NCBI GenBank assembly: GCA_965656535.1
Contig: CBFHKX010000004.1
Coordinates: forward strand, 186,001 to 250,000
DNA length: 64,000 bases
DNA from: Lishizhenia sp965656535
GTDB taxonomy: Bacteria > Bacteroidota > Bacteroidia > Flavobacteriales_D > Crocinitomicaceae
Direction: 5' to 3'
Of this stretch, positions 26,617 through 35,008 are shown piece by piece; position 1 is the stretch's first letter; every line of letters begins with the position of its first letter. The notes under the pieces are model-generated. The model was not told the origin of the DNA. It made no database searches and worked only from the letters and a program-made list of their open reading frames with translations. The position numbers and the translations under genes are program-made.

Positions 26617-27251
26617 TTTGTAAAACCATAGAAATACAAAAAGAAAGCTTAGAACTTCACCCTTTAAAAGCTATTTTTTGGAAAAAAAGAGAGGTGCTAA
26701 TCTTATCTGATGTGCACTTTGGCAAAGTAAATCATTTTAGGAAAGAAGGAATTGCAATTCCTAACATAGCTAAAGAAAAAGACTACGAAAACCTCAGTTT
26801 TCTATTAGAACATTACACGCCTAAAAAGCTGTATATTATAGGAGATTTATTTCACAGTGATAAAAACAAAGAGTGGGAAGCATTAAAAATGCTTAGAACA
26901 ACGTTCGCATCAATTGATTGGGTATTAGTTGCTGGTAATCATGATGCAGCTACCTTGTCTTCTTATCAAGATTTAAATATTAAAATAGTAGAACAGTTAG
27001 AAGAAGATCCTTTCTATTTTTCCCACGAGCCAGAAGAAAAGTTAGGTTTTTATTCTATTGCAGGACACATACATCCGGGAGTAATTTTGAAGGGTAAGGC
27101 AAAACAGCGCATGCGCATGCAATGCTTTTATTTTGGAAAATCCAGTGCAATTTTACCAGCCTTTGGAAACTTAACCGGTAAGTTTATAATCCAACCGAAA
27201 AAAGAAGATGAAATTTTTGTAACCACAGGGAAAGAAGTAATTAAACTATAA
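26613..27251 (+). CDS. pdeM: Ligase-associated DNA damage response endonuclease PdeM
   Basis: A 212-residue calcineurin-like metallophosphoesterase. Metal-ligand motifs are in order: SDVHFGK (D-x-H), GDLFHSDKN, AGNHDAA, SHEPE and GHIHPG. It starts with GTG overlapping the TGA of the DEXH helicase by 4 nt, so the two are translationally coupled. The remaining two partners of this repair system (exonuclease and ligase) are encoded 17 kb downstream at 44132-46722. Confidence 0.92.
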   Translation: MICKTIEIQKESLELHPLKAIFWKKREVLILSDVHFGKVNHFRKEGIAIPNIAKEKDYENLSFLLEHYTPKKLYIIGDLFHSDKNKEWEALKMLRTTFASIDWVLVAGNHDAATLSSYQDLNIKIVEQLEEDPFYFSHEPEEKLGFYSIAGHIHPGVILKGKAKQRMRMQCFYFGKSSAILPAFGNLTGKFIIQPKKEDEIFVTTGKEVIKL

Positions 27252-27432
27252 TCTTTTTTGAGCTTTCCGAGGTGAAATAAATTTTACACAATAGAGTAGA
27301 TTCAAGCGTTATCAAGTTATACGATATGTTTACCTATGATAATTCCGTAATGCATTCGTTGATTAGTGCAATTGGGAAACGAATAACCTCTGTACGCATA
27401 ATTTATTATATTCGTAAGAAGAACTGGTAAGT

Positions 27433-28392
27433 ATGAAAGCAAAACTCTGTGAATTATTAAATATTGAATTTCCAATTATCATGGCTCCCATGTTTTTGGT
27501 TTCTAACGTTGCTATGGTAAATGAAGGTGTAAAATCAGGAATAACGGGAGCAATACCAGCATTGAACTACAGAACTATCGATGAATTGAGAGCAGCGATT
27601 CAAACAATGAAAAAAGAGGTAGGTGGACCAATTGGAATTAATTTAATAGTAAACAAAAGCAATTTTCTATACAAAGAACAACTACAAGTAATTTGTGAAG
27701 AAAAGATAGACTACATTATCACCAGTTTAGGCTCTCCAAGAGAAACCATAGAAATGGCAAAGAAACATGGCGTAAAAGTGTTTTGCGATGTGACGAATGT
27801 TGAATATGCAAAAAAGGTTGAAAGTTTAGGTGCAGATGCTGTAATTGCTGTGAATAAAGAAGCTGGCGGACACGCAGGAAATATTTCGTACAAAGAGTTG
27901 ATCCCGTTATTGAAGCAAAATGTAAAAGTTCCAGTTATATCTGCCGGAGGAGTAGGTAATGGTGAGCAAATTAAAGAAATGTTGGAGCTTGGAGCAGACG
28001 GACTCTCAATGGGAAGTGTTTTTATTGCTTCAGAAGAAGCTGGAGTTTCGCACGAATATAAGCAAGCTTGTGTAGATTATGGCGCAAAGGATATTGTAAT
28101 GACAACTAAACTTTCTGGCACACCATGTACAGTAATTAAAACGCCTTATGTAGAGAAAATTGGGACACAACAAAATTGGATAGAACGTCTCCTAAATAAA
28201 AATAAGCGTTTGAAAAAGTGGTTTAAGGCATTTACGTTTTACAAAGGCATGAAAAAATTAAAAAGTGCAGCGTTTAGCGCAACTTATAAGTCTGTTTGGT
28301 GTGCTGGACCAAGTATAGAATTCGTTAAAGAAATAAAGCCTGTAGCAGCAATAGTTAAACAATTAAGAGAAGAGTATGAGCAAGCCAACTAA
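27433..28392 (+). CDS. Nitronate monooxygenase / FMN-dependent 2-nitropropane dioxygenase-like enzyme
   Basis: A 319-residue TIM-barrel flavoenzyme. Typical features are the N-terminal IEFPIIMAPMF, the VNKEAGGHAGN segment whose His is in the catalytic position, VISAGGVGNGEQI and GADGLSMGSVFIAS for FMN phosphate binding. It could oxidise alkyl nitronates or act as an enoyl reductase (FabK-like); the sequence does not settle which. The next gene, DUF4442, starts 17 bp inside its 3' end, suggesting a two-gene lipid-related unit. Confidence 0.88.
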   Translation: MKAKLCELLNIEFPIIMAPMFLVSNVAMVNEGVKSGITGAIPALNYRTIDELRAAIQTMKKEVGGPIGINLIVNKSNFLYKEQLQVICEEKIDYIITSLGSPRETIEMAKKHGVKVFCDVTNVEYAKKVESLGADAVIAVNKEAGGHAGNISYKELIPLLKQNVKVPVISAGGVGNGEQIKEMLELGADGLSMGSVFIASEEAGVSHEYKQACVDYGAKDIVMTTKLSGTPCTVIKTPYVEKIGTQQNWIERLLNKNKRLKKWFKAFTFYKGMKKLKSAAFSATYKSVWCAGPSIEFVKEIKPVAAIVKQLREEYEQAN

Positions 28393-28855
28393 AGAAATTA
28401 CACTTTCTAAAATGCGTTGGATGCTTTGGCTACTCGGTACATTCAAAATACCGATGTTAGCCTTTTGTAAACCTAAATTGATAGAATTAAATGCAAATAG
28501 GGTAGAGGTAAAAATCAAACTACGTAGAAGAACCAAAAATCACTTAAAGTCTATGTATTTTGGAGCCTTAGCTGTTGGCGCAGATGTTACAGGTGGAATC
28601 CATGCATTTTATTTCGCGGAAAAATCTGGAAAGAAAGTTTCTTTTGCTTTTAAATCTATGAAAGCAGAATTTTTAATGCGAGCAGAATCTGATATCACCT
28701 TTATTGGAGATCAAGGAAATTTAGTAGAAAAAGCCTTTGAAAAAAGCGATGAAACAGGAGAAAGAGTTAATCAATTAGTAATTGTAAATGCTTTCGATGA
28801 GAATAAAAATAAAGTAGGAACTTTTGAAATGGAAGTTTCTCTAAAAGTCAAATAG
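28376..28855 (+). CDS. DUF4442 domain protein (hotdog-fold thioesterase-like)
   Basis: A 159-residue soluble protein that fits DUF4442, a hotdog-fold family related to acyl-CoA thioesterases. Visible pattern: WLLGTFKIPMLAFCKPKL near the N-terminus, VKIKLRRRTKNHLKSMYFGALAVGADV (quoted in part: KNHLKSMYFGA) in the central helix and FKSMKAEFLMRAESD. Overlap of 17 bp with the flavoenzyme gene indicates co-transcription. Substrate unknown. Confidence 0.85.
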   Translation: MSKPTKEITLSKMRWMLWLLGTFKIPMLAFCKPKLIELNANRVEVKIKLRRRTKNHLKSMYFGALAVGADVTGGIHAFYFAEKSGKKVSFAFKSMKAEFLMRAESDITFIGDQGNLVEKAFEKSDETGERVNQLVIVNAFDENKNKVGTFEMEVSLKVK

Positions 28856-28887
28856 GAATATCGTTTAAAATAAAAGCTTACTTGATT

Positions 28888-29265
28888 CTAATAATCTAGC
28901 TTATATTTTTCTTTGACAGCTAGCAAAATTTCTGTTTCGTTATCGTGATTGCTTGATAGCCAATTGTACCTGTTTTGAACTTTAATGGCTAAATAAGTTG
29001 CTTTCCAATCTATGTTATTTTGACCTGAGTTTTCAGTAACAATGGCTTTAAAATCTTCTATATAATTTTCTGAAGTAACGTTTTTAGTAAATAATTTTAG
29101 CGCCCATTTAGATACGTTTTGAATCACGATTTGCTCGTCGTTTCCACTCTTTCCTATTTTCCAAGTGCAAATGTCAGCAATTTTTTCTGTCGGAATTCTA
29201 TACGAAAAGTCTTTTCCTGCAATAGAAAGATGAATTTGATTATCGAGAAGCTCTTGTTTTATCAT
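28888..29265 (-). CDS. Hypothetical protein (125 aa)
   Basis: A soluble 125-residue protein with no recognised family. It is acidic to neutral with no signal peptide or membrane span; the middle holds several Trp residues (CTWKIGKSG, VSKWALKLF, IDWKATYLA). The ATG start is the only good one. It is convergent with the DUF4442 gene. Confidence 0.6.
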   Translation of the reverse strand: MIKQELLDNQIHLSIAGKDFSYRIPTEKIADICTWKIGKSGNDEQIVIQNVSKWALKLFTKNVTSENYIEDFKAIVTENSGQNNIDWKATYLAIKVQNRYNWLSSNHDNETEILLAVKEKYKLDY

Positions 29266-29545
29266 AACTGTGTAATGTGCGCCAAAGGTAAGTACTTATT
29301 TTTAAGAGAAGAGAATATACGGCAGACTTCTCATTTTTAATTATACAGAATTACTAATGGTCTCAGTAAGAAAAGATAAAGCTAGTCATCTAAAATCACA
29401 AAAGTAACGTACTACCAGACTAAACGTGTACAAGTACTATATTTAATAGGTTTTTTCAATTCAAAAGCAAATGCAGATTTCTAATCGAGATAACTGCACT
29501 AAACAAAATTTTATGCTTTCCTTTGTTCTATCAAACAAAAAAACA

Positions 29546-30223
29546 ATGGCTTTAAACGTTATTCACGAAGATAATCACACACTTGTTGTCAGTAAAAATG
29601 GCGGAGATATTGTACAAGGAGATAAAACTGGGGATAGAACATTAATAGACGACGTTAAAGCTTATATTAAAGAAAAATACAATAAACCTGGAGAGGTGTT
29701 TTGCGGACTAGTTCATCGATTAGATAGACCAACATCAGGAGCTGTTTTGTTTGCAAGAACATCAAAAGCCTTAAGCCGTTTAAGCGCACAGTTCAAAGAA
29801 AGAACGGTGGCTAAAACGTATTGGGCAATTGTAGAAAAAATGCCAGCTCAGAAAGAAGCTACACTTATTCATTTCTTAAAGAAGAATGAGAAACAGAATA
29901 AATCGTATGCGTATAAAAATGAAGTTAACGGTTCAAAAAGAGCTGAACTCTCGTATAAACATCTGGCATCTTCAGATAAATACCATTTACTGGAAGTTTC
30001 TTTAAAAACAGGAAGACACCACCAAATACGCGTGCAACTAGCTACAATTGGCTGTATTATTAAAGGAGATTTAAAATACGGAGCAAAGCGCAGCAATAAA
30101 GACGGGAGTATTTCTTTGCATGCGCGTTACTTAGCTTACAATCATCCAACAACAAAAGAACGTATTGATTTAACTGCTCCTTGTCCGAAAGACTCGCTTT
30201 GGCAATTTTTTGAAGGAGCCTAA
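29546..30223 (+). CDS. RluA-family RNA pseudouridine synthase
   Basis: A 225-residue enzyme that isomerises uridine to pseudouridine in rRNA or tRNA. The catalytic Asp lies in HRLDRPTSG, followed by LFARTSKALSRLSAQF and the KTYWAIVE strand; the GRHHQIRVQLATIG motif binds RNA. There is no S4 domain, so it resembles the short RluA/TruC-like forms. The ATG giving MALNVIHED is chosen; the upstream 25 codons look like leader sequence. The specific target uridine cannot be inferred. Confidence 0.9.
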   Translation: MALNVIHEDNHTLVVSKNGGDIVQGDKTGDRTLIDDVKAYIKEKYNKPGEVFCGLVHRLDRPTSGAVLFARTSKALSRLSAQFKERTVAKTYWAIVEKMPAQKEATLIHFLKKNEKQNKSYAYKNEVNGSKRAELSYKHLASSDKYHLLEVSLKTGRHHQIRVQLATIGCIIKGDLKYGAKRSNKDGSISLHARYLAYNHPTTKERIDLTAPCPKDSLWQFFEGA

Positions 30224-30241
30224 ATAAGCTTATTTATGTTA

Positions 30242-30655
30242 TTAATGCGGAAGTTTACTTCTTAGTAAACCGTACAGAAATGTACCAAAAGTTGCACTAA
30301 TAACAATTATTCCAATGCTCCAAACTCCTTTACCAAGTAGCACAAACATTGGTCCAGGACAAGCACCTGTCATAGCCCAGCCCAAACCGAAAAGTGTTCC
30401 GCCAATCAAATAACGAGGAATACTTTTTTGCTTGTCTGAAAAGGTAATTTGTTCTCCGTCTAAGTTTCTTAGTTTATATTTTTTGATTACCCAAGTAGCA
30501 AGTGCTCCGAGTACAACAGCACTACCTATTATTCCGTACATATGGAAAGATTCGAATCTGAACATTTCGTATATTCTGTACCAAGAGATGACTTCAGATT
30601 TACTCATTATTATTCCGAAAAGAATACCTACGATTAAAAATTTTATAAATTTCAT
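30242..30655 (-). CDS. DUF6691 / YeeE-YedE family sulfur-channel subunit
   Basis: A 137-residue membrane protein with four predicted spans. The motif AMTGACPGPMFVLLG carries a conserved Cys typical of the YeeE/TsuA fold, whose members pass thiosulfate or related reduced sulfur species. It is half the size of full-length TsuA; the partner YeeE half is encoded two genes upstream at 32038-32598. It is the last gene of a three-gene unit (yeeE, porin, DUF6691) driven by the operator at 32642-32655. Confidence 0.88.
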   Translation of the reverse strand: MKFIKFLIVGILFGIIMSKSEVISWYRIYEMFRFESFHMYGIIGSAVVLGALATWVIKKYKLRNLDGEQITFSDKQKSIPRYLIGGTLFGLGWAMTGACPGPMFVLLGKGVWSIGIIVISATFGTFLYGLLRSKLPH

Positions 30656-30662
30656 ATTTAAT

Positions 30663-32036
30663 TTAAAAGTTAAAGTTTGCAATTAAGTTTAATTGATTAA
30701 AGTTTACAGTATTATGCATTTGATCCAAGCTCAAGTCTCTGTCTATAGCTCTTCTGTAAACATACAAAAAGCGAAGATCGAGACCTTCTAAATGCTTATG
30801 GAAATGATAGGTTAAGTCTAAATTGAATTGATCGTAAGAGGGAAGATTGTATTTGTTTAAACGTAAATTTGAGGTTGTTAACATTCTGTTCCAATGACAA
30901 TTAATTTCAAAAGATTTTATGCGTTTAATTCCAGTGATTCCTAAAGCAGAACTGTTTCCTAAACCTTCTATCTGACTTCTAGAGATAAAAGTATAAAATG
31001 GGTCTACTCCAAATTCTCTTGGAAAGATAAACTTACCAGATGCCGTAATGTGTGTTGCATTTACTTGTATATCAGCCCAATTAAAATGATATCCTAAGCG
31101 TGCACTAAAGGCGTTTGTTTGCTCTTCAGAATTGTAATATGTATGCATACTTTCGTTTGCACCACCTTTGTTTATTGGAGTTTGATTGAGGTAAATAAAT
31201 CCCCCATAAAAACTGCTGTCTAAATCTATATCTGCTTTTATCATGCCGGTATTTGAAATATTGTCTAAATAATAATTCCAGATAGATACTGTAGTATTTT
31301 TGACCTTATTATTTTCTATACCCAAAATTCCAAGTCCTTTAGAACTTAAATGTTCATGGTAATGGGCAGCGCTTCCATCAGGTAAAGTTCCATTGTTATA
31401 TAATCCAATGGCTTCTTCAATTTTATACCAATGTGTTGTAGATCTAGGAGAAGCTTTATTGAACCAAGCTGTTGTAAAGTCAGTGTGTTTTAATTTTAAG
31501 TCTCCTTTTAGTCCAGAAAAAACTTTAGGTTTCATTCGTCCATCATGCATATTTACGAGTGGAGTTTCTATTTCCATTTTTCCGCCAAAGAGAGTTAGGT
31601 TTTTATATTCATACTTCAAATAAAGTTCTTCAAGTCTATCTAAATCATTATAATTTCCTTTGTGTTCTACATCAAATAATTGTAATTCATAATTTGAGGT
31701 TGATCCAGAGATTTCATCTGCTTCTAGTAAATCGTTAGAAAATAGACGGTAAACAAAAAGGCCATTTAAACCGATAGAAAAACCTTTAAGTGGTAAAGTT
31801 TCAAAATGGATGGAAGCTCCAATAGCGTTTGCATGATAATTACTTAAAGCACCTTGGTTAACGGTTACCATCGTAAAATTTCTTATTTGTCCACTTAAAT
31901 GTCCTTTTTTAAAATAGTCTACCAATTTGGTAAGGTGAGTAGAGCTAACCACTTTCTTTTCTGTATTATGAAAGTCGTGTTGAGCCCAACTACTTGCTGT
32001 TACGATAAAAAAGAATAGAAATACAAAGCGTTTCAT
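30663..32036 (-). CDS. Outer-membrane porin, OprD-like
   Basis: A 457-residue beta-barrel outer membrane protein with signal peptide (MKRFVFLFFFIVTASSWAQ) and alternating hydrophobic/polar strands ending in F (LNLIANFNF). The N-terminal pattern GQIRNFTMVTVNQGALSNYHANAIGA (quoted in part) fits OprD-family porins. Lying between the two halves of a YeeE-type channel with only 1 and 7 bp gaps, it likely brings the same sulfur anion across the outer membrane. Substrate is inferred from context only. Confidence 0.82.
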   Translation of the reverse strand: MKRFVFLFFFIVTASSWAQHDFHNTEKKVVSSTHLTKLVDYFKKGHLSGQIRNFTMVTVNQGALSNYHANAIGASIHFETLPLKGFSIGLNGLFVYRLFSNDLLEADEISGSTSNYELQLFDVEHKGNYNDLDRLEELYLKYEYKNLTLFGGKMEIETPLVNMHDGRMKPKVFSGLKGDLKLKHTDFTTAWFNKASPRSTTHWYKIEEAIGLYNNGTLPDGSAAHYHEHLSSKGLGILGIENNKVKNTTVSIWNYYLDNISNTGMIKADIDLDSSFYGGFIYLNQTPINKGGANESMHTYYNSEEQTNAFSARLGYHFNWADIQVNATHITASGKFIFPREFGVDPFYTFISRSQIEGLGNSSALGITGIKRIKSFEINCHWNRMLTTSNLRLNKYNLPSYDQFNLDLTYHFHKHLEGLDLRFLYVYRRAIDRDLSLDQMHNTVNFNQLNLIANFNF

Positions 32037-32037
32037 A

Positions 32038-32598
32038 TTATCCTAAGATTTGAGGTAAGATTAAATATGTCATTATTAATCCACCAATAAAGAACCCAAC
32101 AACGGCAATTAAAGAAGGAACTTGTAAATTACTTAATCCAGATATGGCATGACCAGAAGTACAACCTCCAGCATATCTAGCACCAAAACCAATTAGTAGT
32201 CCGCCAACAATTAAAAATACCCAACCTTGCCATGAAGAAAGAGCTTCTACTCCAAAAAGACTTTCTGGTAAGAAATTTTCACCGGCATCTTGCACTCCTA
32301 AGGTTTGCAAATGTTCTACTGTTTGAGGGTTCAAGTCAATTTTTTCATCGTTTGTGAGGTATTGATTAGAAATAAATCCACCTAAAACTGCTCCCAATAG
32401 AAAAACAATGTTCCACATTTGACCTTTCCAATCAAACTTAAAGAAATCTGAAAATTTACCTGCTCCGGCAATACTACACATTGTTCTTAAGTTGGCGGAA
32501 ACACCAAATGATTTTCCGAAAAAGAGTAGTAATACCATTACTAGAGCAATAATGGGACCTGCAACATACCAAGGCCAAGGTTCGTAAATCCAATTCAT
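32038..32598 (-). CDS. YeeE/YedE family sulfur-transport protein
   Basis: A 186-residue inner-membrane protein with about five spans, containing the conserved GARYAGGCTSGHAISG motif with its Cys and an N-terminal SIAGAGKF segment that also carries a Cys (MCSIAGAG). It pairs with the DUF6691 protein at the end of the operon; the two together would make one complete TsuA-like transporter. Its ATG lies 44 bp from the palindromic operator and only 13 bp from a perfect -7 element, so the mRNA leader is very short. Confidence 0.9.
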   Translation of the reverse strand: MNWIYEPWPWYVAGPIIALVMVLLLFFGKSFGVSANLRTMCSIAGAGKFSDFFKFDWKGQMWNIVFLLGAVLGGFISNQYLTNDEKIDLNPQTVEHLQTLGVQDAGENFLPESLFGVEALSSWQGWVFLIVGGLLIGFGARYAGGCTSGHAISGLSNLQVPSLIAVVGFFIGGLIMTYLILPQILG

Positions 32599-32611
32599 AT
32601 TTTTTTTTTGA

Positions 32612-32655
32612 CAAATGTAATTGGAAGGAACCTTGGCGTCAGTAACAAGAGTTAC
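32612..32655 (-). promoter_or_regulatory. Crp/Fnr-type operator plus -7 element, site A (yeeE operon)
   Basis: On the minus strand the palindrome GTAACTCTTGTTAC (32655-32642) is followed after 22 bp by TACATTTG (32619-32612), a perfect TAnnTTTG. The palindrome overlaps the cydB stop codon. Centre-to-centre spacing of 33 bp places the operator near -41, a class II activator position. Confidence 0.8.
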
Positions 32656-33662
32656 TTACTAATCAAACCAAATGTTTTGAAAAGATGATATAATCCGGGT
32701 AAAACAAAAACAGCTGCTGTAAGTAGAGCAACGCCTAAGGTGTTATACACTAGGTCTGGCGGTGTATTTTCTAGAATAGAAAGTGTGCCAGATTTAAATA
32801 AAATTAGATTTGGAAACGCTAAATAAGACCAAACAAATAAAATTAAAAACAACTGAATACCCAGAAATAAGCGGGGTAAAAGCTTGTTTTCTTTTTTAAT
32901 AAAATACCAAAGAGGAATAAGTAGTCCAGTAACCAAAATAAAAATAGCAAATGTAAATTTATGTGCTATGAATAACGATAAGAAGAGACGGTCACTTATA
33001 TAGGCTTCAATAAAGAGAGCAATTCCAAACAAAACTGCAGCAATATTAGCTCTGTGCGCTTTCTTTTTATAATATTTATGCTCTTTACCTTGCGTATCTC
33101 CTGTGATAAAGATAGAAGAAGTAAAAGCGAATAAAGAGGTCACAAAAAAGCCCATTAATATAGAGAATGGATTTAGCCAAGTATCTAAATAAAGCGTTTT
33201 AAAGTCGCTGTTGGCTACATCATTTGGATGAATCATATTTCCACTTACTAGAGATCCTGCGGTAATTCCTATAAAAAATGGTGCAAAAACACTAGACCAC
33301 TCAAAAATCTTATCATACAATTGCTGACTCTTATCTTGGTAAGCATCGTAATGTCTAAATACGAAAGCTGTTCCTCGTCCAATAATTCCCACTAATAATA
33401 GCGTAAGGGGAAAATGTAATTGAGTTACCATTAAGTTATAATATATAGGGAAACCAATCCATAAAATTACAATGCATATAATTAGCCAAATGTGGTTTGC
33501 TTCCCAAACCGGACCAATTACTTTGTAGGCGGTTCTTTTTGTGATTATTTTGTTCTTTTTATTTGAAAGAAATTCTAATACACCAACTCCAAAATCTGCA
33601 CCTCCAAAAACCAAATAAAAGAGTATAGATAAAAATAAAAATGTGATTACTATAACGATCAT
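32652..33662 (-). CDS. cydB: Cytochrome bd ubiquinol oxidase subunit II
   Basis: A 336-residue membrane protein with about eight to nine spans. It starts with FLFLSILFYLVFGGADFGVGVLEF and has the typical GPVWEANHIWLI segment near residue 50 and GFFVTSLFAFTSSIFI in the middle. It forms the structural partner of CydA in the quinol-oxidising, non-proton-pumping terminal oxidase. It follows cydA with a 3-bp gap. Bd oxidases are relatively sulfide-resistant, which fits its location inside a sulfide-oxidation locus. Confidence 0.95.
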   Translation of the reverse strand: MIVIVITFLFLSILFYLVFGGADFGVGVLEFLSNKKNKIITKRTAYKVIGPVWEANHIWLIICIVILWIGFPIYYNLMVTQLHFPLTLLLVGIIGRGTAFVFRHYDAYQDKSQQLYDKIFEWSSVFAPFFIGITAGSLVSGNMIHPNDVANSDFKTLYLDTWLNPFSILMGFFVTSLFAFTSSIFITGDTQGKEHKYYKKKAHRANIAAVLFGIALFIEAYISDRLFLSLFIAHKFTFAIFILVTGLLIPLWYFIKKENKLLPRLFLGIQLFLILFVWSYLAFPNLILFKSGTLSILENTPPDLVYNTLGVALLTAAVFVLPGLYHLFKTFGLISK

Positions 33663-33665
33663 GAC

Positions 33666-34961
33666 TTAAGCGTTTAATTTTTTAATTTGTCTATTCATTA
33701 ACCAAAATACTACGAAAGATAAACTGAGGTAGATAATGAGATATAGATAAAAGCTATACTGCATTCCGGCTATTGGTGTCACAGCATCTTTTGTTTTCAT
33801 TACTCCATTAATTATCCAGGGTTGTCTTCCGAGTTCAGTTACTATCCATCCGGCTTCTAGTGCTATAAATCCTAAAGGAGTAGCTAAAATAAAAGCCCAT
33901 ATAAAATACTTTTTACTTCGCAGTGTTTTTCTTTTTACAGATATTAAAAATAGAATACCCAGTAGCATTAAGAACGATCCGATACCTACCATAATTTGAA
34001 AAGAATAGTGCGTAATGGCAACAGGAGGGCGTTCATCCTCAGGAAATTCATTTAACCCCTTTACTTCAGCATCAAAATCTGCAAAAGCAAGAAATGATAA
34101 TGCATTGGGTATTTTAACGCCGTACTTAATTTCTTGTTTTTCTTCATCGATAATACCACCAATTAGTAAACCTGCTCCTTTCTCTGTGTGATAATGAGCC
34201 TCCATTGCAGCAAGCTTTGCGGGTTGCCTTACGGCAATATCTTTCGCTGCGAGATCTCCGCTGAACGGAATTAGGATAGCAGCAATAGAACCAAAGGTTA
34301 ATGCTATTTTAAAGGCAGTAGTGTGCAAAAGCGTGTTCTTGCCTTTTTTCACTTGTAGTAGATGTAAACCTCCAACAGAGAAGCCTACAGCAACAAATGC
34401 TGCTAAAGACATATGCAAGGCTTGTGAGAACCATGCATCATTAAATAAAGCTGCAATTGGGTCTATATTCGTGTATATTCCGTCGATTACATCAAATCCA
34501 CTTGGTGCATTCATCCAGCCGTTTGCTGCAACAACTAAAATCCCTGATGTTAAACCAGAAATTCCAACAATGAGACCTGTAGTCCAATGAAACCATTGAT
34601 TTTTGATTTTTTTCCAACCGTAGATATAAAACCCGAAAGCAATTGCTTCAACAAAGAATGCCGTTCCTTCTAGAGAAAAAGGCATACCAATAATAGGTCC
34701 GGCATGCTTCATAAATTCGGGCCAAAGTAAGCCTAATTCAAAAGAAAGCATAGTTCCAGATACAGCTCCAACAACAAAAAAAATGGCTACTCCTTTTTGC
34801 CAAGCTTTTGTTAATGCAAGGAAATGTTCTTTTCCTGTTTTTATCCATTTGTAATGTGCGGTTATCATTAAAAAAGGCATAACCATGCCAATTGCTGCAA
34901 ACACTATATGAAATATCATTGAGGTTGCCATTTGCATCCTTGCTGCTATTAAAGTATCCAT
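33666..34961 (-). CDS. cydA: Cytochrome bd ubiquinol oxidase subunit I
   Basis: A 431-residue haem-bearing subunit with about nine spans. Likely haem ligands include the His in SMIFHIVFAAIGM (helix 1) and the His in SQALHMSLAAF (helix 5). The GRQPWIINGVMKT signature is present. The quinol-binding Q-loop (about 240-310) is of the short type, unlike the long E. coli form. It oxidises quinol and reduces O2 to water at low oxygen and would accept quinol from the adjacent sulfide:quinone oxidoreductase. The sqr terminator lies in the 47-bp gap upstream. Confidence 0.95.
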   Translation of the reverse strand: MDTLIAARMQMATSMIFHIVFAAIGMVMPFLMITAHYKWIKTGKEHFLALTKAWQKGVAIFFVVGAVSGTMLSFELGLLWPEFMKHAGPIIGMPFSLEGTAFFVEAIAFGFYIYGWKKIKNQWFHWTTGLIVGISGLTSGILVVAANGWMNAPSGFDVIDGIYTNIDPIAALFNDAWFSQALHMSLAAFVAVGFSVGGLHLLQVKKGKNTLLHTTAFKIALTFGSIAAILIPFSGDLAAKDIAVRQPAKLAAMEAHYHTEKGAGLLIGGIIDEEKQEIKYGVKIPNALSFLAFADFDAEVKGLNEFPEDERPPVAITHYSFQIMVGIGSFLMLLGILFLISVKRKTLRSKKYFIWAFILATPLGFIALEAGWIVTELGRQPWIINGVMKTKDAVTPIAGMQYSFYLYLIIYLSLSFVVFWLMNRQIKKLNA

Positions 34962-34975
34962 AACTTATTCTTTAT

Positions 34976-35003
34976 AAAAAAAGGAGACTTGTTAAGCCTC
35001 CTT
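34976..35003 (-). terminator. Terminator/attenuator between sqr and cydA
   Basis: On the minus strand AAGGAGGCTT-AAC-AAGTCTCCTT followed by T-run: a 10-bp stem with one G-U pair. It lies only 6 bp after the sqr stop codon and 15 bp before cydA. Confidence 0.7.
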
Positions 35004-35008
35004 ATTAA

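Noticed and set aside
30223..30236. AAATAAGCTTATTT palindrome between convergent genes as a terminator.
   Set aside because: It is a loop-less palindrome of mostly A-T pairs without a T-run; hairpin formation is doubtful.
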